Notes under the pieces: generated by a model
Told to the model about the DNA's origin: nothing
Databases searched by the model: none
The model's input: only the letters and a program-made list of their open reading frames with translations
Part shown: piece after piece, positions 10,376-18,370 of the stretch
Position numbering within the stretch: the stretch's first letter is position 1
Layout: the number at the start of each line of letters is the position of its first letter
Source of the DNA: a bacterium
GTDB taxonomy: Bacteria > Patescibacteriota > Saccharimonadia > Saccharimonadales > Saccharimonadaceae
Reading direction: 5' to 3'
Assembly: GCA_030429975.1 (NCBI GenBank)
Contig: JAUIGB010000002.1
Coordinates: 1 to 64,000, forward strand
Length of the DNA: 64,000 nt
Position numbers and translations under genes: made by a program

Positions 10376-11169
10376 TATTTCTCCCCTGACTCGTGAGCAA
10401 TCTCGACAATAGCCGTGAATTCATGGTGTTTTAGGCTGGCGCCGCCGATTAGTAACCCGTCCACCCCGTCAACTGACAAAAATGACGCGGCATTGGAACT
10501 GTTGGTACTGCCACCATACAGGACTCTTACCTCTTTGCTAGCTTTTTGACCATATAGGTGTTCTATTTGGCTACGTATGGCTTTGACGGCTTTTTTTAAA
10601 TCGTCAGGAGTTGGTACTGCATGTTCTGCGAAATTACTGCCATTGCTCAATGCCCAAACTGGTTCGTAGGCTATAGTAACATTAGCCATCTCGTCACTCG
10701 TAACATTTGCCAGTCCTGCTAATAACTGATCGTGAAGCACGTCTAATGCTTCGCCCGCTGCTTTTTCGTGCGCGGTTTCACCAATACAAATTATTGGCTT
10801 GATATTATTACGAAGCGCAGCCTGTACCTTGCTACGAATCTCTTTCTGATGTTCATGAAAGACGTGTCGTCTCTCGCTATGACCGACAATCGCGTAATCT
10901 ACGAGGCCCCTCAGTTGTGAGGCCGAGACTTCGCCGGTATAGGCACCATGATCTCTCCAGTAAAAGTTTTGTGCGGCTAACTTGAATTTACGCCTGTCTA
11001 GCTGCAAACTAATGGGCTGTAACGCAAGCAACGTAGGAGCCACTACCACTTCAACATTGTGATGACCCTGTATTTTTTCATTCAACTGATGTATATATAA
11101 ACTCGCCTCATGTACGTTGAGGTTCATTTTCCAGTTACCGACAATTAATTTCTTACGCATCTCGCTCAT
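10375..11169 (-). CDS. tpiA: Triosephosphate isomerase
   Basis: VGNWKMN, VGHSERR, AYEPVWALS, LYGGSTN. Confidence 0.96.
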   Translation of the reverse strand: MSEMRKKLIVGNWKMNLNVHEASLYIHQLNEKIQGHHNVEVVVAPTLLALQPISLQLDRRKFKLAAQNFYWRDHGAYTGEVSASQLRGLVDYAIVGHSERRHVFHEHQKEIRSKVQAALRNNIKPIICIGETAHEKAAGEALDVLHDQLLAGLANVTSDEMANVTIAYEPVWALSNGSNFAEHAVPTPDDLKKAVKAIRSQIEHLYGQKASKEVRVLYGGSTNSSNAASFLSVDGVDGLLIGGASLKHHEFTAIVEIAHESGEK

Positions 11170-11191
11170 GCTTTCTAGTGATTAGTTTATC

Positions 11192-12430
11192 TTATTTGCC
11201 CCTGTCTAGCAAACATTCGACGCCCGGTAGTTTTTTACCAGACATCAAATCCAGGCTAGCACCGCCTCCGGTCGATACATGAGAGAAGCTTTTGCCCTCT
11301 TTGGCGTCCCATTTCAGCACGAAATCCGCCGTATCACCACCGCCTACAATTGACTGTATTTCGGGGCGAGTCGCCATAGCTAGGGCAACGCGCGCCGAAC
11401 CATGAGCGAACTCATCCAATTCGCTCATACCCAAAGGTCCGTTCCATATAACGGTCTTTGCATTCGATATTATCGACGTGTATTTTTCGATTGATTCGTC
11501 GCCAATGTCAAGCGCCATTTCGTCGGATTTTATTTTATCTAAATGTTGATTATGTCGCTTCGCATTTTCTTTTACTTCCGTAGTAACGGCTAGGTCAATT
11601 GGCAGGACCAAAAATTCGTCGACCTTGTCACCCACTTTTTTACGAGCGGCTTCATAAATACTATCCAGAGTCGATTTTTGACCTTCTTCAACCTTGCTGG
11701 CACCCATGTGCACGCCCTTGTAATCCAAGAAGGTGTTCGCCATGGCGCCCCCAACTAGTATCGTGTCAGCGATTTCAACGAATCTTTCGACGACTTTTAT
11801 CTTGTCGCTGACTTTCGCTCCGCCCAATATCGCTACTAGGGGCTTTTTGGGATCTTCCATCGCTCCATTGATTACTTCGTACTCTCTTTCGATGAGTAAT
11901 CCAGCGACGCTAGGCAAAAATTCCGTAATCGCGCGCGTACTAGAATGTGCGCGATGAACCACGCCAAATGCGTCCTGCACGAAATAATCTGCCTGGGCAG
12001 CATGTGCGATTTCCTCGGCGTATTCTTCGCTGTCCTCCTCTTCGCGTTTGTCAAAACGGACGTTCTGAAACATAACTATGCTACCCTGCGGGGCATTGCG
12101 AACAGCTTGATATGCAGCGTCTCCAGCCGTGTCGTCCACGAAGATAACCTTTCGCTTCAGCAATTCTTCTAGTCGCTTGGCCGCGGGCTCTAGACTGCAC
12201 GATAAATCATGACCCTCTGGTCTACCTAGATGGCTCATTAACACTAACGAACAGCCTTTGTCCAAAAGATATTCCAGGGTAGGTATGCTTGCCCGTATAC
12301 GCAGGTCATCGCTCACCTTGCCGTCGCGTAGTGGCACGTTATAATCAACCCTCAATAGGACTCGATGGTGCTTACCGTGACCGAGAGGCAAATCATGTAT
12401 TGTTTGTTTAAAGAATCCCACCTTTGTCAT
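11192..12430 (-). CDS. pgk: Phosphoglycerate kinase
   Basis: LLRVDYNVPL, SHLGRPEG, GGAKVSDK, GGGDTADF. Confidence 0.96.
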   Translation of the reverse strand: MTKVGFFKQTIHDLPLGHGKHHRVLLRVDYNVPLRDGKVSDDLRIRASIPTLEYLLDKGCSLVLMSHLGRPEGHDLSCSLEPAAKRLEELLKRKVIFVDDTAGDAAYQAVRNAPQGSIVMFQNVRFDKREEEDSEEYAEEIAHAAQADYFVQDAFGVVHRAHSSTRAITEFLPSVAGLLIEREYEVINGAMEDPKKPLVAILGGAKVSDKIKVVERFVEIADTILVGGAMANTFLDYKGVHMGASKVEEGQKSTLDSIYEAARKKVGDKVDEFLVLPIDLAVTTEVKENAKRHNQHLDKIKSDEMALDIGDESIEKYTSIISNAKTVIWNGPLGMSELDEFAHGSARVALAMATRPEIQSIVGGGDTADFVLKWDAKEGKSFSHVSTGGGASLDLMSGKKLPGVECLLDRGK

Positions 12431-12435
12431 ATGTT

Positions 12436-13857
12436 TTATTCTAGCATATGCACTTTTATAGTGTCAGTACCGCCAGTAAGCCCCGGCTTTCGTCCGCTGA
12501 CAATTACGACCGAGGTATTCTTATCTTGACCCAAAAAGCCATCTGATTTCAAATGATTCGCTAGGTCTACCCCTGCTTTTTCACCATCGGGTCTGACGAA
12601 TGATTTGTTCGCATAGCTCAAAGCCAATTGCTGCGCCGAACGTTTTTCGCTAGTCACGCTAATTATCGGTAAAACCGGTCGATTGGCCGCGATATTCACG
12701 GCAGTCGCGCCCGATCTAGTCTCGGCTATTATAGCTACTGCTTCTATTTTTTCCGCCAGCTCTACGGCAACCTGACTTATAGCGTCACGAGCAGATCTTT
12801 TACCAGGAACTATGTCTTTCATGGGCGCCACGGGTGCGTGCTCTTGCGTATACATAATTATCTTTTTCATAGCCGCAATCGACTCTATGGGATAATTGCC
12901 GTTCGCCGTTTCATCACTCAGCATAACCGCGTCGGAGCCTAGAATTACAGCCGTTGCTATATCGCTAGCCTCAGCACGAGTTGGCTCCGGAGAATCAACC
13001 ATGCTCGCCAATAGTTGCGTGGCAACTATAGATAGTTTGCCGTACTTACGACACAATGCAATTATCTTGCGTTGAACTATAGGTACAATTTCCGCGCCCA
13101 CTTCGACGGCCAAGTCGCCCCTAGCGACCATGACGCCATCGCTGGCTTTTACGATTTTTTCCAGTTCATCGTCTTTTATAGCGGCTTTGGTTTCTACTTT
13201 CGCGATAATTTGAGCAGTAGAATCGTGGCTAACCAATAACTGGCGAAGCGTAAGTATGTCGTCAGCAGATTGAACGAAGCTAAGGGCAACATAGTCGATG
13301 TCTTTCTTTGAACCCCATTCGATATCTTTTAAATCCTTGTCAGTCAATATATCGCCACCAAAATCTGTTTCGGGCAGATTAATGCCCTTGCGACTCATCA
13401 GTACGCCGTCGTTCTCAACCCTTACAATGACCGACTTGTCGTCGCGAACATCCGTGACCGTGGTCTTTACCTTGCCATCAAATATATATACCGGCTCGCC
13501 TATTTTTACCTTTTCGGATAAATCATACTGCACGGGAATTCGTAGACCGCCTTCGTGTTCTATGCCGTATTGCAGAGCCAATTCGTCACCTGTATGTACT
13601 TCTAGCTGTTGTTTTAGATTGCCCAGTCGTATTTTTGGGCCCTGAAGATCCTGTACGATCGCTACTGGCTTTAGCCTTTTCCAGCTAGCCTCGCGAACCC
13701 AGCCTATCTGCCTGTCTACGTCATCATACTTTGCGTGGCTAAAATTGAACCGAAAGCCATTCACGCCGGCATCCAGCATTTTACCTATCATCTCTGGACT
13801 ATCTACTGGCGGACCAACACTTGCTAATATTTTTGTTCTTTTGAAAATAATGCTCAC
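12436..13857 (-). CDS. pyk: Pyruvate kinase
   Basis: VARGDLAVEVGAE, KVETKAAI, SDETANGNYPIE. Confidence 0.96.
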   Translation of the reverse strand: MSIIFKRTKILASVGPPVDSPEMIGKMLDAGVNGFRFNFSHAKYDDVDRQIGWVREASWKRLKPVAIVQDLQGPKIRLGNLKQQLEVHTGDELALQYGIEHEGGLRIPVQYDLSEKVKIGEPVYIFDGKVKTTVTDVRDDKSVIVRVENDGVLMSRKGINLPETDFGGDILTDKDLKDIEWGSKKDIDYVALSFVQSADDILTLRQLLVSHDSTAQIIAKVETKAAIKDDELEKIVKASDGVMVARGDLAVEVGAEIVPIVQRKIIALCRKYGKLSIVATQLLASMVDSPEPTRAEASDIATAVILGSDAVMLSDETANGNYPIESIAAMKKIIMYTQEHAPVAPMKDIVPGKRSARDAISQVAVELAEKIEAVAIIAETRSGATAVNIAANRPVLPIISVTSEKRSAQQLALSYANKSFVRPDGEKAGVDLANHLKSDGFLGQDKNTSVVIVSGRKPGLTGGTDTIKVHMLE

Positions 13858-13912
13858 TATACCTAGTATACATATTTAACCCTTAAACCCGAACTGTTTA
13901 CTAATGAAAAGC

Positions 13913-13952
13913 GGTCCCGTTCGCATGGGATTTAATCCATACGAACGGGACC
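13913..13952. terminator. GC-rich hairpin downstream of the 13974 gene
   Basis: GGTCCCGTTCG-C-ATGG...CCAT-A-CGAACGGGACC: 11 bp + 4 bp stem with one mismatch. Confidence 0.75.
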
Positions 13953-13973
13953 TGTTGTTGGTTGCTCTCCTGA

Positions 13974-14732
13974 TCAGTCGGCGAACCGCACCACTACCGC
14001 CGTCTTTCCGTCGTCATAGCTGTGAAACTCGACGGCGAAATCGCGCTTTCTATCCACGCCAATACCGAAGGTGAACTGGTTTTCCTGCTCGCCAGCTCCG
14101 ACCACCTCGCGCACATGACGCAGGGTCTCTCCGGGCGTGCGCCGATATTGGTAGGCGTTTACCGTGTCGACATGGCCTTCGTGATGAAAGTTGTATTCGG
14201 CCGCGCGAGCACGTACCGTGACCTGCAAGAAAGCGTCACCCTTGATTGAAACCTCGTTACCGGAGCCTTCCTGATAGACCGCGTCGGCGACGTAGCCAGC
14301 CGTGAACCACGGTCGATCATTGTGCCTCCAGTCATTCAGGTTGGTATCGATAATGAACTCGACAGTGTCATAGTCGTGACACTCGCCGCGCCAGATTCGC
14401 ACATCCACTAGCGGAGCGTCAACCGACGGTTGTCTATTCGGGTCCGTTTCTTCCAGCAACAGTTCTTGCCAGCTGGGTTCGTCACGATCCGTATTCCAAC
14501 CGCTCGTGTCCAGACCAGGGCTACACACCGGTGCCAACGGCACTATAGTTCTCGCCGTTTCGCTAGGACGCGGAAACTCTGTACTGGTTGCTGGCCCCTG
14601 ATTGTCTGGCCGGCCAGTCACGGTTGTCGTCTCGGTCTCTGTTGTCACCGTTGGCGGTGAATTGGACGTCGAACATGCCGCCATACCGACAGCGAGAATA
14701 GGTGCTACTGCAACCGCAATGTACCTCCTCAT
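13974..14732 (-). CDS. Lipoprotein with actinobacterial AMIN-like domain (GC-rich codon usage)
   Basis: Lipobox VGMAAC; DYDTVEFIID...GDAFLQVTV...VREVVGAGEQENQFTFGIGVD pattern; SD GAAAGGAAATC before ATG. Confidence 0.7.
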   Translation of the reverse strand: MRRYIAVAVAPILAVGMAACSTSNSPPTVTTETETTTVTGRPDNQGPATSTEFPRPSETARTIVPLAPVCSPGLDTSGWNTDRDEPSWQELLLEETDPNRQPSVDAPLVDVRIWRGECHDYDTVEFIIDTNLNDWRHNDRPWFTAGYVADAVYQEGSGNEVSIKGDAFLQVTVRARAAEYNFHHEGHVDTVNAYQYRRTPGETLRHVREVVGAGEQENQFTFGIGVDRKRDFAVEFHSYDDGKTAVVVRFAD

Positions 14733-14854
14733 GATTTCCTTTCTGGTAGTCTTTGAGAATCGAGATATATTATATCATATTCAACAGTGTTAACAATACC
14801 ACCAACAGGGGTAGACAATACGTACTGATTCTGATATATTGGGTCAAGCTATAC

Positions 14855-14929
14855 GGTCCCTTCGTCTAGTGGTTAGGACACCAGGTTTTCATCCTGGCAA
14901 CACGGGTTCGACTCCCGTAGGGATCACCA
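14855..14929 (+). tRNA. tRNA-Glu (TTC), CCA encoded
   Basis: GGTCCCT...AGGGATC acceptor, anticodon loop TTTTCAT, T-arm CGGGTTCGACTCCCG, ACCA end. Confidence 0.95.
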
Positions 14930-14969
14930 TAGAAATAACCCCATCTATTATGGGGTTATTTCTATGGTG
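14925..14969 (+). terminator. 20-bp perfect hairpin beginning at the tRNA-Glu 3' end (includes the CCA)
   Basis: CACCATAGAAATAACCCCAT / CTATT / ATGGGGTTATTTCTATGGTG. Confidence 0.85.
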
Positions 14970-15105
14970 CACGCTATAGCGTGGTCGAACCCGAATGCGG
15001 TTCGCACTCTGTCAAATCTTTGATTTGCACAGAGTATAGCCTATGTTATAGCTAGAATAGTTATAACATAGAAGCGTTCTCCCGTAGGTGTTAGGTAGCC
15101 ACCTT
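14970..15105 (+). ncRNA. Candidate structured RNA: chain of hairpins after tRNA-Glu, ending with a partial copy of the tRNA 3' half
   Basis: CACGCTATAGCGTG; CGAACC-N7-GGTTCG; ACTCTGTCAAATC-TTT-GATTTGCACAGAGT; CTATGTTATA-N11-TATAACATAG; CTCCCGTAGG copy at 15079-15088. Confidence 0.4.
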
Positions 15106-15134
15106 GTATTTTTTATGTTTTGATTGCATAAGCA

Positions 15135-15163
15135 TTGACTTTTTTACGATTTTGTGATAGTAT
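15135..15163 (+). promoter_or_regulatory. Sigma-70-like promoter with about 270-nt leader to the 15439 gene
   Basis: TTGACT - 17 nt - TAGTAT. Confidence 0.55.
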
Positions 15164-15224
15164 AGTTAGTGAAAGTGAGGTGGTAGACCCCTGATGGCGG
15201 TCTTAGCTTTACTGTGGAAACTTA

Positions 15225-15298
15225 AAAATCAGGTTATGTCTAGTTTGTAAAAACTAGAGCAGGTACATCTAATGGTGTATCTGTTAGCGCAAAGTATA
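15225..15298. repeat. Left arm of long-range inverted repeat flanking the 15439 gene
   Basis: AAAATCAGGTTATGTC (15225-15240) and TTAGCGCAAAGTATA (15284-15298); both occur reverse-complemented, in mirrored order, at 16673-16721. Confidence 0.8.
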
Positions 15299-15438
15299 TG
15301 CATTTCTCCTGACCTAGTTAGGGCAGCATGCCTCGTCACGTTCGCGTGGCCAGACATGCTGCTCTACCGCCATGGGGAGCAGTGCCGTAGGGAGTTAGCT
15401 CGCTACGGCGAGCCCCATGAGATAGGAAAGGAGCCATC

Positions 15439-16599
15439 ATGGGAATCAATTTCGACAAGGTAAGGATTCTGACCGGAGTCGGTGCAGTATTCATGATGGG
15501 GGTATTCGGTACGGCGTGCGGACTGGGTGACAACCCGGAAACGCCACCCGAGACCACGCCCTCACCGTCTGATGCCGCCGAACCGACCGTGTCCGACGAA
15601 GCCGACGTGGAAAATCCGTCTGGCGAGGAACTGACAGTCCCGGTGATCACCACCGGCGAAGTTCCGCCCGTCATGACCGAGGAGTTCATCAAGGGTTGCG
15701 GTACCGTCTGGACGTGGAAGCAGTTCGTGAACTGTGATCCGCCCCAGTGGTACAAGGACCAGGTGGACCGTTGGTCCGGCGAAACCGGATTCAAGTGGGC
15801 CGACATCAAACGGTGGGCGAAGAACCATCCCGACCACAGCGCACTGGCAATCATCGTCACCGACGGCACGTCGGAGAACGACGCCAGAGAGCTGATCGCG
15901 GAACGGTACGAGTTCATCGGCGAAGGCGACAACAAGCTCGATCCGGCAAAGATCCGCGTGGTGCGTCATGATCAGATCATGAACACGTGGTTCGAGGATC
16001 AGCGGATGGAGCCTTTCCTCGACCAGAGGGACCAGGTGCGTTTGACACTGGTTCCGATCATCGAGGACGAGGATGGCAACTTCGTGAACTACCGGTACGA
16101 ATCCGGTATTCTGATGAGCTGTTGGAATCTGTGGTGGCTGACCAAGGTGGTAATCACTCCGCCGCCGGTCACGTCCATCCCGCCGACAACCATCACGACG
16201 ACGCCGCCCATGACGACGACTCCGCCGAGGACCACCACTCCTCCGCGGACGACTCCGCCGACGACCACCCCGCCAACCACGACACCGCCGGTCACGACGA
16301 CACCGCCCAAGAACTCATGTAACGTTCCTGGGCAGCCGTGCGCCGGAGGTGATGGTGGAACGATTCTGTATCCGGCACCGGATCAGAGCCGTCCAGATAA
16401 TCCAGATCCGTGGAAAGCCGAAGAACGGCCACCTCGGGAAACTCCAGTACCGACGTACACGCCAGAACCGGAACCAGAACCGGAACCAGTGCCTGGCGCT
16501 ACTCCGGCTCCTCCGCCAGCGACACCGGCACCGCCGGCCGTTGGTAGGGCACCCGAATCGGAGCCCGCGGATGACTACGTTGCCCCACCGGGCATGTAG
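15439..16599 (+). CDS. GC-rich Pro/Thr-rich lipoprotein, 386 aa
   Basis: SD AAAGGAGCCATC; lipobox FGTAC; TTTPPTTTPP and EPEPEPEP low-complexity tail. ORFs in other frames here are GC-rich shadows. Confidence 0.85.
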   Translation: MGINFDKVRILTGVGAVFMMGVFGTACGLGDNPETPPETTPSPSDAAEPTVSDEADVENPSGEELTVPVITTGEVPPVMTEEFIKGCGTVWTWKQFVNCDPPQWYKDQVDRWSGETGFKWADIKRWAKNHPDHSALAIIVTDGTSENDARELIAERYEFIGEGDNKLDPAKIRVVRHDQIMNTWFEDQRMEPFLDQRDQVRLTLVPIIEDEDGNFVNYRYESGILMSCWNLWWLTKVVITPPPVTSIPPTTITTTPPMTTTPPRTTTPPRTTPPTTTPPTTTPPVTTTPPKNSCNVPGQPCAGGDGGTILYPAPDQSRPDNPDPWKAEERPPRETPVPTYTPEPEPEPEPVPGATPAPPPATPAPPAVGRAPESEPADDYVAPPGM

Positions 16600-16624
16600 G
16601 ACTGGAGTTTGATACCCATCAGTG

Positions 16625-16662
16625 TGGACAGGGTGGCGCGCCCAGCGCGCCCCCTGTCCCAC
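16625..16662. terminator. Very GC-rich hairpin after the 15439 gene
   Basis: GGACAGGG-T-GGCGCGC / CCA / GCGCGCC-C-CCTGTCC; no U-tract. Confidence 0.7.
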
Positions 16663-16672
16663 CCTACCCGCT

Positions 16673-16721
16673 TATACTTTGCGCTAAATTCCAAATTACA
16701 AAACGGACATAACCTGATTTT
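16673..16721. repeat. Right arm of long-range inverted repeat
   Basis: TATACTTTGCGCTAA (16673-16687) and GACATAACCTGATTTT (16706-16721), reverse complements of the left-arm segments. Confidence 0.8.
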
Positions 16722-16825
16722 GGGCTACCACGTTAGCAATTTAACAATCAGATCACGACACGAAAAAGCTACCGTCAATATTAATTTGACAATTACCCCG
16801 AAAGGGATAATGAAAGGAGTAACCA

Positions 16826-18067
16826 ATGCAAAAACTTATTGGTTTACTGCGCTACGCTCCAAAGCGTACCGCAACAATCATCGCAGTACTAGTTGCTGCG
16901 GTTGTCGTGCCTGCTTCATTGCTGGCATGGGGCCCTGGTCGCCCAACTTTTACGGAGCAGAATCCTGCTTCGTATGTAACATTTAACTCCATAACAGATA
17001 ACTCTGTATACGGAGACGAACGTCTATTCGCGACTGTTAAAGACGCGGGTGACGCAAACATGGCTTGGCAAGACGAAGTCGTTGCCGAACCAGGTAAAGA
17101 ATATGTTGTACGTATGTACGTACACAATAACGCCGCTGAACACCTAAACTTGGTTGCACACAACGTGCGTGCTAGCGCGGCTATTTCGCCAAACACTGGA
17201 AAAGAAAACTTTATCAGCACTTTCATTAGCGCCGATAACGCCAACCCTGCGCAAGTCTGGGATGACGTAAAGTTTACTTCTAGCAAGGACTTTAACCTAG
17301 TTTACGTTCCAGGTTCTGCGACTTGGCACAACAACGGAGTAGGTTCTGAACCAGCTGGCGCACAGCTATCTGACAATATCGTCACCAGCGGTGGTGCACT
17401 ACTAGGATACGAATCGCTAAACGGCGAAATCCCTGGCTGTTACCAATACAGTGGCTGGGTATATTTCCGAGTTAAGCCACAGTTCGCTGAACAACCTAAC
17501 TACGAAATCGAAAAGAAAGTTAGCAAGCACGGCGAGAATAAATGGGTAGAAAATTACGAAGCGAAGCCAGGTGAAAAAGTTGATTATTTAATTAACTTTA
17601 AAAACACTGGTGATTCGCAACTAGACAACGTAGTCCTAAAAGACATGCTACCTAGCCACATCAAGTATGTAAAAGGTAGTTCTGTTCTAGGAAACTCACA
17701 CAACCCCGATGGCGTAGAAACCAACGACGGCGTGACGACTACCGGTCTAGATGTAGGTTCATACCTACCAGGTGCAAATGCATGGATGATCTTTTCTGCG
17801 AAGGTAGCTGGAAAAGACAAATTGCCTTGCGGCAAATCCACGCTAAATAACGTTGCTCGTGTCACAGCAAACGAATCATACAAAGAAGACGGCGCTAAAG
17901 TCACCGTCGAGCGCACATGTAAGCCAGGTGAAAAACCACCTGTCGAACTTCCTAAAACAGGTGTTGACGGCGGAATCGTCGCTATCGCCGGTCTAGGTAT
18001 AAGTGCAGCTGGTGCAGCTTACGCTGCTACTAGCAATCGTCTGCGCGATCTGATCAGTAAGCGCTAA
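16826..18067 (+). CDS. LPXTG-type cell-surface protein with DUF11-like domain
   Basis: Signal peptide; DYLINFKNTGDSQLDNVVLKDMLP; C-terminal LPKTG + TM + basic tail; SD AAAGGAG. Confidence 0.9.
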   Translation: MQKLIGLLRYAPKRTATIIAVLVAAVVVPASLLAWGPGRPTFTEQNPASYVTFNSITDNSVYGDERLFATVKDAGDANMAWQDEVVAEPGKEYVVRMYVHNNAAEHLNLVAHNVRASAAISPNTGKENFISTFISADNANPAQVWDDVKFTSSKDFNLVYVPGSATWHNNGVGSEPAGAQLSDNIVTSGGALLGYESLNGEIPGCYQYSGWVYFRVKPQFAEQPNYEIEKKVSKHGENKWVENYEAKPGEKVDYLINFKNTGDSQLDNVVLKDMLPSHIKYVKGSSVLGNSHNPDGVETNDGVTTTGLDVGSYLPGANAWMIFSAKVAGKDKLPCGKSTLNNVARVTANESYKEDGAKVTVERTCKPGEKPPVELPKTGVDGGIVAIAGLGISAAGAAYAATSNRLRDLISKR

Positions 18068-18102
18068 AGAGTCTGACCGCTCCTGAGCGTCAGCTCTAAA
18101 CC

Positions 18103-18132
18103 AAACAACCCCCGAAATTTCGGGGGTTGTTT
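18103..18132 (+). terminator. Rho-independent terminator of the LPXTG gene
   Basis: AAACAACCCCCGAAATTTCGGGGGTTGTTT perfect palindrome with T-rich end. Confidence 0.93.
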
Positions 18133-18146
18133 GATATTATATATTT

Positions 18147-18368
18147 ATGAGCAACAAGAAAAAGAGATTGGCTAACCGACGAAAACAATACAAAGGTAGT
18201 TCAGCGAGCGTTCAGCCAACTATCGTTAAAGTCAGCGCGGTAAAACGTCCCCCTTTGCAACAATGGTGGGTAGATAACAAGCGTATAGTAAAGCCCCTGC
18301 TAACGGTGGCAGTAATTGCGCTAATAGTGATTCTGTTGATTGTCGGTATTATTAGTATATTTATTTAG
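18147..18368 (+). CDS. Small basic single-TM protein, 73 aa
   Basis: Basic N-term, C-term hydrophobic segment; TATTAT ending 6 nt before ATG. Confidence 0.65.
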   Translation: MSNKKKRLANRRKQYKGSSASVQPTIVKVSAVKRPPLQQWWVDNKRIVKPLLTVAVIALIVILLIVGIISIFI

Positions 18369-18370
18369 AC

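Noticed and set aside
15165-15438. 270-nt leader of the 15439 gene as a known riboswitch
   Set aside because: Has local hairpins (for example GCAGCATG...CATGCTGC) but I recognise no known aptamer core, so it is only noted as a long leader.
16160-16500. Tandem Pro/Thr and Glu/Pro codon repeats as a CRISPR or satellite array
   Set aside because: In-frame low-complexity protein repeats without spacer structure.
15336-16662. Several minus- and plus-strand ORFs overlapping the 15439 lipoprotein gene
   Set aside because: Shadow ORFs expected in GC-rich low-complexity coding sequence; no SD or domain support.
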